DNA of 64,000 nucleotides from Janthinobacterium sp. PC23-8 (GTDB lineage Bacteria; Pseudomonadota; Gammaproteobacteria; Burkholderiales; Burkholderiaceae_D): positions 2,747,066-2,811,065 of the forward strand of contig NZ_NJGY01000001.1 in the NCBI RefSeq assembly GCF_002250505.1, read 5' to 3'. A program made the position numbers and the translations under genes. The first letter of the stretch is position 1; every line of letters begins with the position of its first letter. The notes under the pieces were generated by a model. It had not been told where the DNA came from, did no database searches, and saw only the letters and a program-made list of their open reading frames with translations. Below are positions 7,617 to 15,638 of this stretch, in pieces.

Positions 7617-9755
7617 TTACTCCTGCGGCAACAGCGCCAGCGCCGCGCTGAAGTCGCCCATCGGCTTGCCGCCATTGGCCACCAGCGCCTTGTCGCGCAC
7701 GCTCAAACCGTCGAGTACCGGCAGCGAGAAGCGGTGGGTGATGGCGCGCAGGATCGAGGCCGAGTCGTATTGCGTATGGTCGACCAGGCCCTTCTTCACG
7801 TAAGGCGAGACCAGGATCGCCGGCACGCGCGTGCCCGGACCCCAGCGGTCGCCTTTCGGTGGCGCGGCGTGATCGTAGAAGCCGCCGTTTTCATCGTAGG
7901 TAACGATCACCAGCATGTTCTTCCACTGCGGACTTTGTTTCAGCTGCGCAATCACGCTGGCGATATGGGCGTCGCCATCGGCCACGCTGGCGTAACCGGC
8001 GTGCTGGTTCAGGTTACCCTGCGGCTTGTAGAAGGTCACCGGCGGCAGCTTGCCGGCCGCCGCATCCGTCATGAACTGGCTGTCGAAGTCGCGCAAGTGC
8101 GCCGCGCGGTAGGCCGGCGCCTTGACCGGGTCCATATTGGCAAAGTAGTTGAACGGCTGGTGATGGAACTGGAAGTTCGGCGGGCTCGGAAAGCTGCTGC
8201 CGCGCGCGCTGGCCGTGGCCAGCGCCGTGGTGTCTTTCCAGGCGCCCGCATACCAGGCCCAGTCGATGTTCTTGCCAGAGAGCAGGTCGCCGATATTCGT
8301 TTGCGTCTGTTGCGGCAAGGTATTGGCCTTGCTGGTATCGGCATACAGCTTGCTGCTGTCATTGCTGGCCGGCGCATTGCTGCTCGGCTGGAAGGCCGGC
8401 TGCATGGTGTTGACGGCGTAGAACATGCCAGTGCTGTCGGCAGGGGTCAAGGTGCTGTCGTTGGCGTACACGGGCGCGCCATTCAACACGGTTGCCGGCG
8501 AGCTGGCCGCTGGCGTCAGGCGCACGAAGTTGCCCTTGGCGTCGACGTCGATCTTCGAGATCGAGCCCTTGGCCACCGAGGTGTCGGCGTTCGGATAGGT
8601 TGGTGCGCAGGCGCAGATCAGGTACTGGTGCGTGAGGAAAGAGCCGCCAAAGGCGCCGATGAACAGGTTGTCGGCCAGTGCATACTGTTTCGCGATATCC
8701 CACAGCTTCATCTTGCTGCCGTCGTAATACCCCATGGACAGGCCGCCGGCGTCGGAATAGGCCGCGAACTTGTCGTTGGCGCCGCCGTTGATCTGCATCT
8801 GGTTGTTGTAGAAGCGGTGCACCAGGTCGCGCGTAATCACCGATTGCGGCAGGCTGATCGGGCTGTTGGCGTCGTCGATCTGGAACGGTTTATTGGGCAG
8901 GTTGGCCGATTGCGCTTGTGTAACGACCGTGCTCTGGCCGGCCGCCGTCATGCCGCCCCAGGTCGGTGGCAAGACCGGCAAGGTGCTGCCGTCGATATCC
9001 TTTTGCGGCACATAGCTCGACGTCGAGGTCGGGTTGACGCCCGGTACGCCATTGGCGCCAGGGAACAGGCCGTACAGCGTGTCGAAGCCGCGGTTTTCCG
9101 CGTAGATCACGACGATGGTCTGGATATTATTCAGCGCCAGGCCACTGTTCAGTGCGGCCAAGGCGTCGGCCGGCGCCGCCTGCGCGCTGGCGCCGGCGAT
9201 CACTGCGGTGACGCTGCTGTTTTCCGCTTTCAGTTTCGCCAGGTCGTCGCCGCTGGCCTTGTTGAAGTCAGACGCCAGGGCCGCTTCCGATACGCCGATG
9301 CGCGCCGCCAGCTTGCTGCTGGCGCCGGCAAAATCGCCGCCATTGCCATCCATCACCTGCGCCAGTTCGGTCGACACGGCGCTGACGAACGCCGCATGGC
9401 CTTTCGGCGCGCGCAGCAGCAGCTTTTGCGTGACCTTGCTGCCCGCATCGCCCACCACCTCGTGGCGGAGCGCATCGGTATCGACCACCACCAGCACGGC
9501 GCCTTCGCCTTGCACGCTGTAGCTGCCGTCGGCCGCCGTGCGCACCGCGGTTGAATCGCTGGCGCAGGTCAGCGCCGCCGTCGTGCTTTCCCTGCAGACC
9601 TGGGCGTTCTCATAGTAGCTGCCGATCACCTGGCCCTTGGTGGTGGGGGTCAGCGCGTAGTTGCTGCCGCAGGCCACCAGGCCGGCGCCCAAGCTAAGGG
9701 CCAGTAAGACGGGGAGGGGGCGTAATGCAGGTCTTGCGTGCGGTTTCATGCTCAT
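7617..9755 (-). CDS. Exported phosphoesterase-family lipoprotein (AcpA/phospholipase C-like)
   Basis: 712 residues. The lipoprotein signal has an LVAC lipobox (Cys29). The N-terminal 200 residues are a variable accessory region. The catalytic phosphoesterase domain (PF04185-like) starts at VVIYAENRGFDTLYGLFPGANG, where the Asn/Glu of ENR-type motifs bind metal. It includes a long FLTHQYLICACAPTYPN segment and the C-terminal VTYDENGGFYDHAAPP metal and phosphate site. Family members are acid phosphatases or phospholipase C enzymes, periplasmic or secreted. It is divergent from the cytochrome peroxidase gene. I saw no convincing PhoB box upstream. Confidence 0.82.
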   Translation of the reverse strand: MSMKPHARPALRPLPVLLALSLGAGLVACGSNYALTPTTKGQVIGSYYENAQVCRESTTAALTCASDSTAVRTAADGSYSVQGEGAVLVVVDTDALRHEVVGDAGSKVTQKLLLRAPKGHAAFVSAVSTELAQVMDGNGGDFAGASSKLAARIGVSEAALASDFNKASGDDLAKLKAENSSVTAVIAGASAQAAPADALAALNSGLALNNIQTIVVIYAENRGFDTLYGLFPGANGVPGVNPTSTSSYVPQKDIDGSTLPVLPPTWGGMTAAGQSTVVTQAQSANLPNKPFQIDDANSPISLPQSVITRDLVHRFYNNQMQINGGANDKFAAYSDAGGLSMGYYDGSKMKLWDIAKQYALADNLFIGAFGGSFLTHQYLICACAPTYPNADTSVAKGSISKIDVDAKGNFVRLTPAASSPATVLNGAPVYANDSTLTPADSTGMFYAVNTMQPAFQPSSNAPASNDSSKLYADTSKANTLPQQTQTNIGDLLSGKNIDWAWYAGAWKDTTALATASARGSSFPSPPNFQFHHQPFNYFANMDPVKAPAYRAAHLRDFDSQFMTDAAAGKLPPVTFYKPQGNLNQHAGYASVADGDAHIASVIAQLKQSPQWKNMLVIVTYDENGGFYDHAAPPKGDRWGPGTRVPAILVSPYVKKGLVDHTQYDSASILRAITHRFSLPVLDGLSVRDKALVANGGKPMGDFSAALALLPQE

Positions 9756-9952
9756 GCCTCAAGGTTGGAAAGGAGGGGTGGAAAAACACGGATGCTAGGC
9801 AGGCAATATGTCCGCTGCGTGACATGTCCATGTTTCGTTACATGCGATACATGCCGTAATGTTGCAAAGGCTGTTGTGCCCGATTTGTCACGCAGCGGTC
9901 ATATGGCGTTGCTACGCTGCCCGACCATGTTCACAGCTGTTCGATTGCCGCC

Positions 9953-11218
9953 ATGATGAAGTTCACGCCGTTTCTGCTGTTGCTGCTGGCCGCCTGCCAG
10001 CCGCAGCCAGTTCCCAAGCCAGCCCCCGCCGCCGTTGCCACCGTTGCCTCCGCACCGGCTTACCTGAATGCCGCCTATGCCCCGGCGCAGCGTCAGCCGT
10101 CGGTGGCGGACATGACGGCGATGGGCCGCGCCATGTTTTTCGAGCCCAGCCTGTCCATCTCGGGCAAGTTGTCCTGCGCCAGCTGCCACAGCCCCGAGCA
10201 CGCTTATGGTCCGCCGAACGCTCTGGCGGTACAGCTCGGCGGCCCCGAGCTGAAAGACGCCGGCACGCGTGCCGCGCCGTCGCTGCGCTATCTCCAGAAC
10301 ACCCCGGCCTTCACCGAGCACTATCATGACGACGATGGCGATGACAGCGTCGACGCCGGCCCGACGGGCGGGCGCAACTGGGACGGCCGCGCCCAGTCCG
10401 GCCACGAGCAGGCCCTCACGCCGCTGTTGGCCAAGCATGAAATGGGCAACGTTGATGGCGCCGCCGTGGTGGAAAAACTGCGGCAAGGCCCGCTGGCGGC
10501 GCAGTTTCGCAAGGTGTATGGCGAGAAGATCTTCGAGCAGCCCGAGCAGGCCTTGCGCTGGGTGCTGATGTCGCTGGAAGTATTCCAGGAAAGCCCGGCG
10601 GACTTTTATCCCTACACCAGCAAGTACGACGCCTTTTTGCGCAAGCAGGTGCAGTTGAACCCGCAGGAGCTGCGCGGCCTGGCCCTGTTCAACGATGAAA
10701 ACAAGGGCAATTGCGCGTCCTGCCATATCAGCCGGGTTGCCGCCGGCGGCGCCTTCCCGCAATTTACCGACTACGGCCTGATCAATATCGGCGTGCCGCG
10801 CAACAACAAGCTGCCCGTCAACGCCGACCCGCATTATTTTGACCTGGGCCTGTGCGGCCCCGACCGCACCGATCTGAAAGATCACCAGGAGTATTGCGGC
10901 CGCTTCAAGACCCCGTCCTTGCGCAACGTGGCGCTGCGCAAGAGCTTCTTCCACAACGGCAGCTTCACCAGTCTGGAGCAGGTGATGCGCTTTTACGTCG
11001 AGCGCGACACGGCGCCGCAAAAATGGTATCCGAAGAACCCGGACGGCAGCGTGCACAAGTACGACGACATGCCGCCGGGGATGGAAGCGAACGTCAACGT
11101 CGAGGCGCCGTTTGACCGGAAAAAGGGCCAGGCGCCGGCCTTGAGCGAGAAGGAGATCGCGGACGTGATCGTGTTTTTGAAGACCTTGACGGATGGGTAC
11201 AAGGTGCCGGCGGCTTGA
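9953..11218 (+). CDS. Di-haem cytochrome c peroxidase (MauG/CcpA family)
   Basis: 421 residues with a short lipoprotein-like signal (LLLLLAAC, Cys15). There are two c-type haem sites, CASCH at residues 75-79 and CASCH at 254-258, as in bacterial cytochrome c peroxidase and MauG proteins that reduce peroxide or carry out long-range oxidations in the periplasm. RNWDGRA and FKTPSLRNVALRKSFFHNG are typical family blocks. Two ATG codons are adjacent at the start; either could be used. It is divergently placed from the phosphoesterase, and the substrate is not evident. Confidence 0.88.
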   Translation: MMKFTPFLLLLLAACQPQPVPKPAPAAVATVASAPAYLNAAYAPAQRQPSVADMTAMGRAMFFEPSLSISGKLSCASCHSPEHAYGPPNALAVQLGGPELKDAGTRAAPSLRYLQNTPAFTEHYHDDDGDDSVDAGPTGGRNWDGRAQSGHEQALTPLLAKHEMGNVDGAAVVEKLRQGPLAAQFRKVYGEKIFEQPEQALRWVLMSLEVFQESPADFYPYTSKYDAFLRKQVQLNPQELRGLALFNDENKGNCASCHISRVAAGGAFPQFTDYGLINIGVPRNNKLPVNADPHYFDLGLCGPDRTDLKDHQEYCGRFKTPSLRNVALRKSFFHNGSFTSLEQVMRFYVERDTAPQKWYPKNPDGSVHKYDDMPPGMEANVNVEAPFDRKKGQAPALSEKEIADVIVFLKTLTDGYKVPAA

Positions 11219-11487
11219 TGGGTCCGCGCATTGGATGAGGTTAAAAAGGCTCGCTGGCGCGGCCCAGCGGACCTGCGCGCAAGCTGGGGTGCTCAGCAGG
11301 TGGAATTTGCAGTTTTACCACACTCTTGCCACAGCTATCATAAATAGAAAATAGTTGACTTGACGCAAGATGCTGCACTGGGTTTAACTGTACTTGCGAC
11401 AGGCGTCGCTGAATCCGGGCTTCGTGCGGGCACGAGCGCGTGGACTGTTCCTGTCGGCGGTGTCCCTTTTCCCCTTCTGGAGTTGCC

Positions 11488-13368
11488 ATGTTCCATACGC
11501 TGCGCGCGCGCCTGATTGCCATCGCCATTGCCATCGCCGCGGTGGCGCTGGTCCTCCTGTCGAGTGTGACTTTTGTTACCGTGCGTAGCAATGTCCTGTC
11601 CTCGCTGGACAAGCAGATCAACGATGTCACGCGCCAGTATGGGCGCGAGTTGACCGAGTGGGTGCAGGACAAGCAGCGCATTGCGAGCGCCTTGAAAGTG
11701 GTGCTGGCCCAGCCTGACCCGCAACCCGCACTCGATATGGCCCGGCAGGCCGGCGCCCTCGATTCGGTGGGCTTTGCCTTGAGCGACAAGCGTGCTGTCT
11801 ACAGTGGCTGGACGGTGCCGCCGGGCTTCGATGGTACGTCACGCCCCTGGTACAAGTTGGCCGCGTCGGTGGGCGGCCCGGCCATTACGGCCCCTTATGC
11901 CGATGCCGGTACCGGCGAACTGTACGTGAGCTTCGTGGAACCCGTTTTCGCGCAGGCTGGCGGTGCGCTCGCCGGCGTGGTCACTGCTGACGCGAAGCTG
12001 ACCTCGGTTGTCAGGAAAGTCAACGCCATCCACCCTACCGAAAAGAGTTTTGCCGTGCTGGTCGACGGCACGAACAACACCATCCTGGCGCACGCGCGCA
12101 AGGAATTGACCCTCAAGCCGGTCAGCGAATTGGCCGCAGGCCTCGATGCCGCGCTGCTGGCGCGCCTGGCCGCGGGCAATGATCACGCCGAAGTGATGAT
12201 CGATGGCGCCCGGCAGATGGTGTATGCCGCCAAAGTCGAAGGGACGCCATGGATACTGCTGACGGCGGTCGACCGCGACCTGGCTACCGCGTCGCTGACG
12301 ACGATGCTGCGCGTGACGGTGGTCCTTACGGTGCTGTGCCTGCTCGCTGCCGGCGGCCTGATGTCGGTGTTCGTCAGCCGTCAGCTGCGCCGCATGATAC
12401 TGGTGCGCGACGCGCTGGAAGACATCGCTTCGGGCGAAGGCGACCTGACGCGGCGCATGGATACCTCCGGCCGTGACGAACTGACGCAAATTGCCGGCGC
12501 CTTCAACCGTTTTGCCGACAAGATCGCCGCTGTGCTGCTGCAAATCCGTGTTGCCTCGGAGACGGTACGGACGGCGTCGGGCGAGATTGCCTCTGGTAAC
12601 AATGACCTGTCGTCGCGCACCGAGTCGCAAGCCAGCGCGCTGGAGCAAACCTCTGCCGCGATGGAGCAACTGATGGCCACTGTGCAGCAGAACGCCGAAA
12701 ACGCGCTGCAGGCCAACGTGCTGGCCGCCAGCGCCACCCAGGTGGCCGGGCGCGGCGGCGAGGTGGTGCAGCAGGTGGTGCGGACCATGGGCGACATCAA
12801 TATGGCCTCGCGCAAGATCGTGGACATCATCAGCACCATCGACGGCATTGCCTTCCAGACCAATATCCTCGCCCTCAATGCCGCAGTTGAAGCGGCGCGG
12901 GCCGGAGAAATGGGCCGTGGTTTTGCGGTCGTGGCGTCGGAAGTGCGTTCGCTCGCCGGGCGTTCGGCGGAAGCGGCCAAGGAAATCAAGGCGCTGATCG
13001 GCGACTCCGTGACGCAGGTCGATGCCGGCAGCCGGCTGGTGGAAAGTGCGGGCGCGACCATGGCCGAGGTGGTCGACAGTATCGGCCAGCTCGCTGGCAT
13101 CGTCAGCCAGATCAGCAGCGCCAGCCATGAACAAAGCAGCGGTATCAGCGAGGTGGGCACGGCGGTAACGCAAATGGATGAAAACACCCAGCAGAATGCC
13201 GCATTGGTCGAGCAAGCCGCCGCCGCCGCCCAATCGCTGCAGCAGCAGGCCAGCGCGCTGGCCGAAGTGGTCGCAGGGTTCAAGCTGCCGCAGATGGAAG
13301 GCACTGCCTTGCCGTCATCCAGAGGGTCGCCGCAGGCCGGGTCGCGCGATGCGCGGCGCCTGCAATAA
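11488..13368 (+). CDS. Methyl-accepting chemotaxis protein with dCache sensor
   Basis: 626-residue transmembrane chemoreceptor. A membrane segment near residues 9-32 is followed by a periplasmic dCache-type domain (about 35-275; the [20 protein letters not shown] block is characteristic). Then come a second membrane segment, a HAMP domain (about 305-360), and the signalling hairpin with the conserved [31 protein letters not shown] region around residues 445-480. It should bind a small ligand and control CheA. The ATG at 11488 was chosen over 11440 because GGAG precedes it and the membrane helix then starts at once. It appears monocistronic. Confidence 0.93.
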   Translation: MFHTLRARLIAIAIAIAAVALVLLSSVTFVTVRSNVLSSLDKQINDVTRQYGRELTEWVQDKQRIASALKVVLAQPDPQPALDMARQAGALDSVGFALSDKRAVYSGWTVPPGFDGTSRPWYKLAASVGGPAITAPYADAGTGELYVSFVEPVFAQAGGALAGVVTADAKLTSVVRKVNAIHPTEKSFAVLVDGTNNTILAHARKELTLKPVSELAAGLDAALLARLAAGNDHAEVMIDGARQMVYAAKVEGTPWILLTAVDRDLATASLTTMLRVTVVLTVLCLLAAGGLMSVFVSRQLRRMILVRDALEDIASGEGDLTRRMDTSGRDELTQIAGAFNRFADKIAAVLLQIRVASETVRTASGEIASGNNDLSSRTESQASALEQTSAAMEQLMATVQQNAENALQANVLAASATQVAGRGGEVVQQVVRTMGDINMASRKIVDIISTIDGIAFQTNILALNAAVEAARAGEMGRGFAVVASEVRSLAGRSAEAAKEIKALIGDSVTQVDAGSRLVESAGATMAEVVDSIGQLAGIVSQISSASHEQSSGISEVGTAVTQMDENTQQNAALVEQAAAAAQSLQQQASALAEVVAGFKLPQMEGTALPSSRGSPQAGSRDARRLQ

Positions 13369-13383
13369 CAAGGGAGATAGACC

Positions 13384-13425
13384 ATGTCTGCAAACTATCG
13401 TGGCGCAGTGCTGCGGGAGCGTTGA
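13384..13425 (+). CDS. Possible 13-codon micro-ORF or remnant of a gene start
   Basis: An AAGGGAGATAGACC ribosome site 15 bp after the chemoreceptor stop precedes ATG and 13 codons (MSANYRGAVLRER) before TGA. The site is better than most here, suggesting either a small peptide or the left-over start of a deleted downstream gene. No homology judgement is possible at this length. Confidence 0.25.
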   Translation: MSANYRGAVLRER

Positions 13426-13541
13426 TGGGTGGCTGCGTGACTGACATTGACTCAACATGCCATCACGTTTTCAAAATTTTTAACCTCCATTTGGCGAATG
13501 CCCTTTTTCGATAAATGATTGTCATTTGCCATTCTACGTGG

Positions 13542-13560
13542 GAGAATGATTCTCATTACT
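13542..13560 (+). promoter_or_regulatory. Fur box upstream of iron-associated membrane protein genes
   Basis: GAGAATGATTCTC is a perfect inverted repeat and matches the Fur 7-1-7 consensus (TGATAATNATTATCA) closely. A second, weaker AT-rich repeat (AAATGATTGTCATTT) lies at 13513-13527. The position, about 130-150 bp before the ATG at 13691 in an otherwise empty 320-bp gap, predicts iron repression of the two small membrane protein genes downstream. Confidence 0.75.
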
Positions 13561-13690
13561 ATGCGTGCCGGTGGCAAACTGTTCCATTAGTCAGAATTTA
13601 CAAGAATGGATGCGTACTTGCCTGGCGATCTGACGAAGGAAGCGGCTGGCGTTGGGAAGCTGATGAAAAATTTGAATGCGAGTGTAGACG

Positions 13691-13981
13691 ATGATGAGCT
13701 GGATCTGCGTTGTGCTGGGTGCCTTGGCTGCGTTGTGCCTGTATCTGGCATCACCGCATCAGAATTTATGGCGACATGGACAGCGTAATGCACTGCTGCT
13801 GCGCTGTCACTCGGTGGTGCTGTTAATCGGCGCGATCGTCTCGACTGCAGGTGCCTACGGACTTTGGTGCAGCCTGTGCATTGCGTTAGCCGGCTTTATG
13901 GTGTCGCTGGTCATGCTGCCTTATCTGAACGCGAGCGTGAGCCAGCAGCCTTCCGGCGAGGTAAAGCGTAATGCTGGGTAA
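13691..13981 (+). CDS. Small membrane protein, DUF3325-like (iron-uptake associated)
   Basis: 96 residues with about three hydrophobic segments and the family-like block SPHQNLWRHGQRNALLLRCHS after the first helix. DUF3325 proteins are short membrane proteins usually found beside PepSY proteins and TonB receptors in iron-regulated operons. The assignment is by pattern and context only. A stop codon just upstream in frame forces the start to 13691 or 13694. Its last 11 bases overlap the next gene, and a Fur box lies upstream. Confidence 0.6.
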   Translation: MMSWICVVLGALAALCLYLASPHQNLWRHGQRNALLLRCHSVVLLIGAIVSTAGAYGLWCSLCIALAGFMVSLVMLPYLNASVSQQPSGEVKRNAG

Positions 13982-14240
13982 AGCCACTGCTGCGGCCTTG
14001 CTGGGCTTGCCATTGGCCGTGCTGATCGTTGGCTTCGGTGCGATGCTCAGCAATGATCAGTCGCGTACCACCTTGCCCATACTGCTGCTTTTTTATCTGG
14101 TGTGGGTGGCGACCATGACGGGCGCATTTCTGTTCAAGACCGGACGACGCGCCTGGCTCTGCATGGGCGGTGCAATGCTGGCCGGTTATAGCGTGCTGTA
14201 TTTTTTGAAGACCATCGGTGTGCTCAGGATCGTCCCCTGA
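13971..14240 (+). CDS. Small membrane protein, DUF3649-like (iron-uptake associated)
   Basis: 89 residues. Two or three membrane segments flank a polar link (MLSNDQSRTTLP) and a TGRRAWL motif that recalls DUF3649 proteins, partners of PepSY/DUF3325 in iron-regulated operons. It overlaps the preceding gene, so the two are translationally coupled, and its stop lies 2 bp from the end of the convergent PPTase gene. Function in the family is not established. The family call is moderate. Confidence 0.5.
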   Translation: MLGKATAAALLGLPLAVLIVGFGAMLSNDQSRTTLPILLLFYLVWVATMTGAFLFKTGRRAWLCMGGAMLAGYSVLYFLKTIGVLRIVP

Positions 14241-14242
14241 CA

Positions 14243-14905
14243 TCAGGCGAATGAGGCATACGCCAGGGCAGCGCTGTAACCGGGCTGACAGGGAAGATTG
14301 ATGAGGTGCATGGTCGGCAGTCCCGGCGGTTGCCCGGTGATGACGAAGGTTCCAGCCCCTCGCCGCAGGGACAGCGTCTGCAAATGCTCGCCGATGCCGA
14401 CGCCGGCGCATTTGAGGGCGGCTTCCTTGGCACTCCAGCGGTCGTAAAAACCAGCGCAGAGGTCGCGTTCGGCTTGCCATTGCCTCAGCTCATCGGGCGT
14501 CAGCAAATAGGCGGCCAGTTCGGCGTAGCCCTCCTGATGGCACTCCAGATCGACTCCCACCTGGGCCACTGCACCAATGGCAATGAGCACCCACGGGCCG
14601 GCATGACTCACATTGAAGGCCGGACCGGCGCGCCCGCGCAGTTCCGGTTTGCCGTAGCGGCCGGCGCCCAGTTGCAACTGCAGCGGCGCAAGCCCGGTGG
14701 CCCGACCCAGCAGACGGCGCAGGGCCGCCCGGCCGGCTATCGCGCGCAGACGATCGTCGGCGCGCTGCAGCCGCTCTGCGGCAGCCTGTTCTTCTCTGCT
14801 CAGCAGTGCGATATCGGCCGCTGCCGGCGAAGCGCCCAGCGTCAGCTCCAGCCGCCAGACCTGCAGTGCCGGAGCGATGCATTCAGGCAGCGGCAGCGCT
14901 TGCAT
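14243..14905 (-). CDS. Sfp-type 4'-phosphopantetheinyl transferase
   Basis: 220-residue enzyme that moves phosphopantetheine from CoA to the serine of carrier (T) domains, required to activate the NRPSs here. Family motifs are present: GRYGKPEL then FNVSH (about residues 82-101), GVDLE (117-121, Mg-binding Asp/Glu) and WSAKEAALK (157-165). The start at 14905 was chosen because the open frame upstream to 15019 lies inside the thioesterase gene and looks unlike the family. This gives a 23-bp overlap and translational coupling with the thioesterase. It is last in the minus-strand siderophore operon. Confidence 0.9.
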   Translation of the reverse strand: MQALPLPECIAPALQVWRLELTLGASPAAADIALLSREEQAAAERLQRADDRLRAIAGRAALRRLLGRATGLAPLQLQLGAGRYGKPELRGRAGPAFNVSHAGPWVLIAIGAVAQVGVDLECHQEGYAELAAYLLTPDELRQWQAERDLCAGFYDRWSAKEAALKCAGVGIGEHLQTLSLRRGAGTFVITGQPPGLPTMHLINLPCQPGYSAALAYASFA

Positions 14906-15629
14906 GCGGTATGCCGATGCGGCACTGTCCCAGCTGCTGCACAACGGCGCGCAGCAAGGCGGTTTCCTGCTGCGGCTCGCGCAGGTAGAAATGCCCGCCT
15001 TCAAAGTAATGCAGGGCAAACGCGCCGGCCGCTTCGCGCTGCCAGGCCAGGATGCGCTCCGGGCCGCCCAGGTCGTCGCTTCTACCGAGCAGCAGCTGTA
15101 GCGGCATGGCCAGCGGCGCCTCCTCGCGATAGCGGAAGCTGCGGCACAGCTGGTAATCGGCGCGCAGCGTATCGAGCGTCATGCGCAGCAGTTCCGGGCA
15201 GTCGAACAGTTCGGCGGGCGTGCCGCCATGGCGGCGCAGATCAGCGGTGAGCGCGGCGTCGCTGGTACCGGCAAAGCGCAGATCGTCGCGCCGCGACGGC
15301 GCGGCGGTGCCGGAGACGAACAAGGCCGACGCCGGCAGCCCGCCCAGCCGGCGCTGCTGGCGCGCCAGCCCGAAGGCCAGCAGCGCTCCCATGCTGTGGC
15401 CGAACAGCGCATGCGGCTGGCGCATCACCGCCGCCTGCTCGTGGCACAGCTGCGCAACGAGCGCGTCGTGGTCTTCGATGCAGGGTTCACCGATGCGGCG
15501 GCCCCGACCGGGTAATTCCACCGGCACCAACTTGATCCAGGCCGGCAGCCGTTGCCGCCAGCGCAAATACATCATGGCGCTGGCGCCCGCGTTGGGCAGG
15601 CACAGCAGATTGAACACGGGCGCGGCCAT
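14883..15629 (-). CDS. Type II thioesterase (NRPS editing)
   Basis: 248-residue alpha/beta hydrolase. The nucleophile motif is GHSMG (Ser79), and a late GGHFYL supplies the catalytic His. Its length and the LPNAGASAMMYLRW opening are typical of type II thioesterases, stand-alone enzymes that clear misprimed or stalled acyl groups from T domains. It lies 9 bp after the TonB receptor gene and overlaps the PPTase gene, in one operon with the diaminobutyrate aminotransferase. Confidence 0.9.
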   Translation of the reverse strand: MAAPVFNLLCLPNAGASAMMYLRWRQRLPAWIKLVPVELPGRGRRIGEPCIEDHDALVAQLCHEQAAVMRQPHALFGHSMGALLAFGLARQQRRLGGLPASALFVSGTAAPSRRDDLRFAGTSDAALTADLRRHGGTPAELFDCPELLRMTLDTLRADYQLCRSFRYREEAPLAMPLQLLLGRSDDLGGPERILAWQREAAGAFALHYFEGGHFYLREPQQETALLRAVVQQLGQCRIGIPHASAAAA

Positions 15630-15638
15630 GGTGGGCTA

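Noticed and set aside
9790-9880. Repeated ACATG words before the phosphoesterase gene, considered as a PhoB box
   Set aside because: The repeats do not have the 11-bp period or the CTGTCAT sequence of PhoB sites.
11219-11290. GGTCCGC / GCGGACC inverted repeat after the cytochrome peroxidase gene, considered as a terminator
   Set aside because: The loop is over 35 bases and no T-run follows.
13512-13539. TAAAT ... CGT near the Fur box, considered as another ECF promoter
   Set aside because: The spacing is 20 bases, not 16, and the sequence falls inside AT-rich Fur-like repeats.
13606-13788. 60-residue frame overlapping the DUF3325-like gene
   Set aside because: It has no ribosome site, no recognisable features, and about half of it lies in another frame of the more plausible membrane protein. 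It could at most be a leader peptide.
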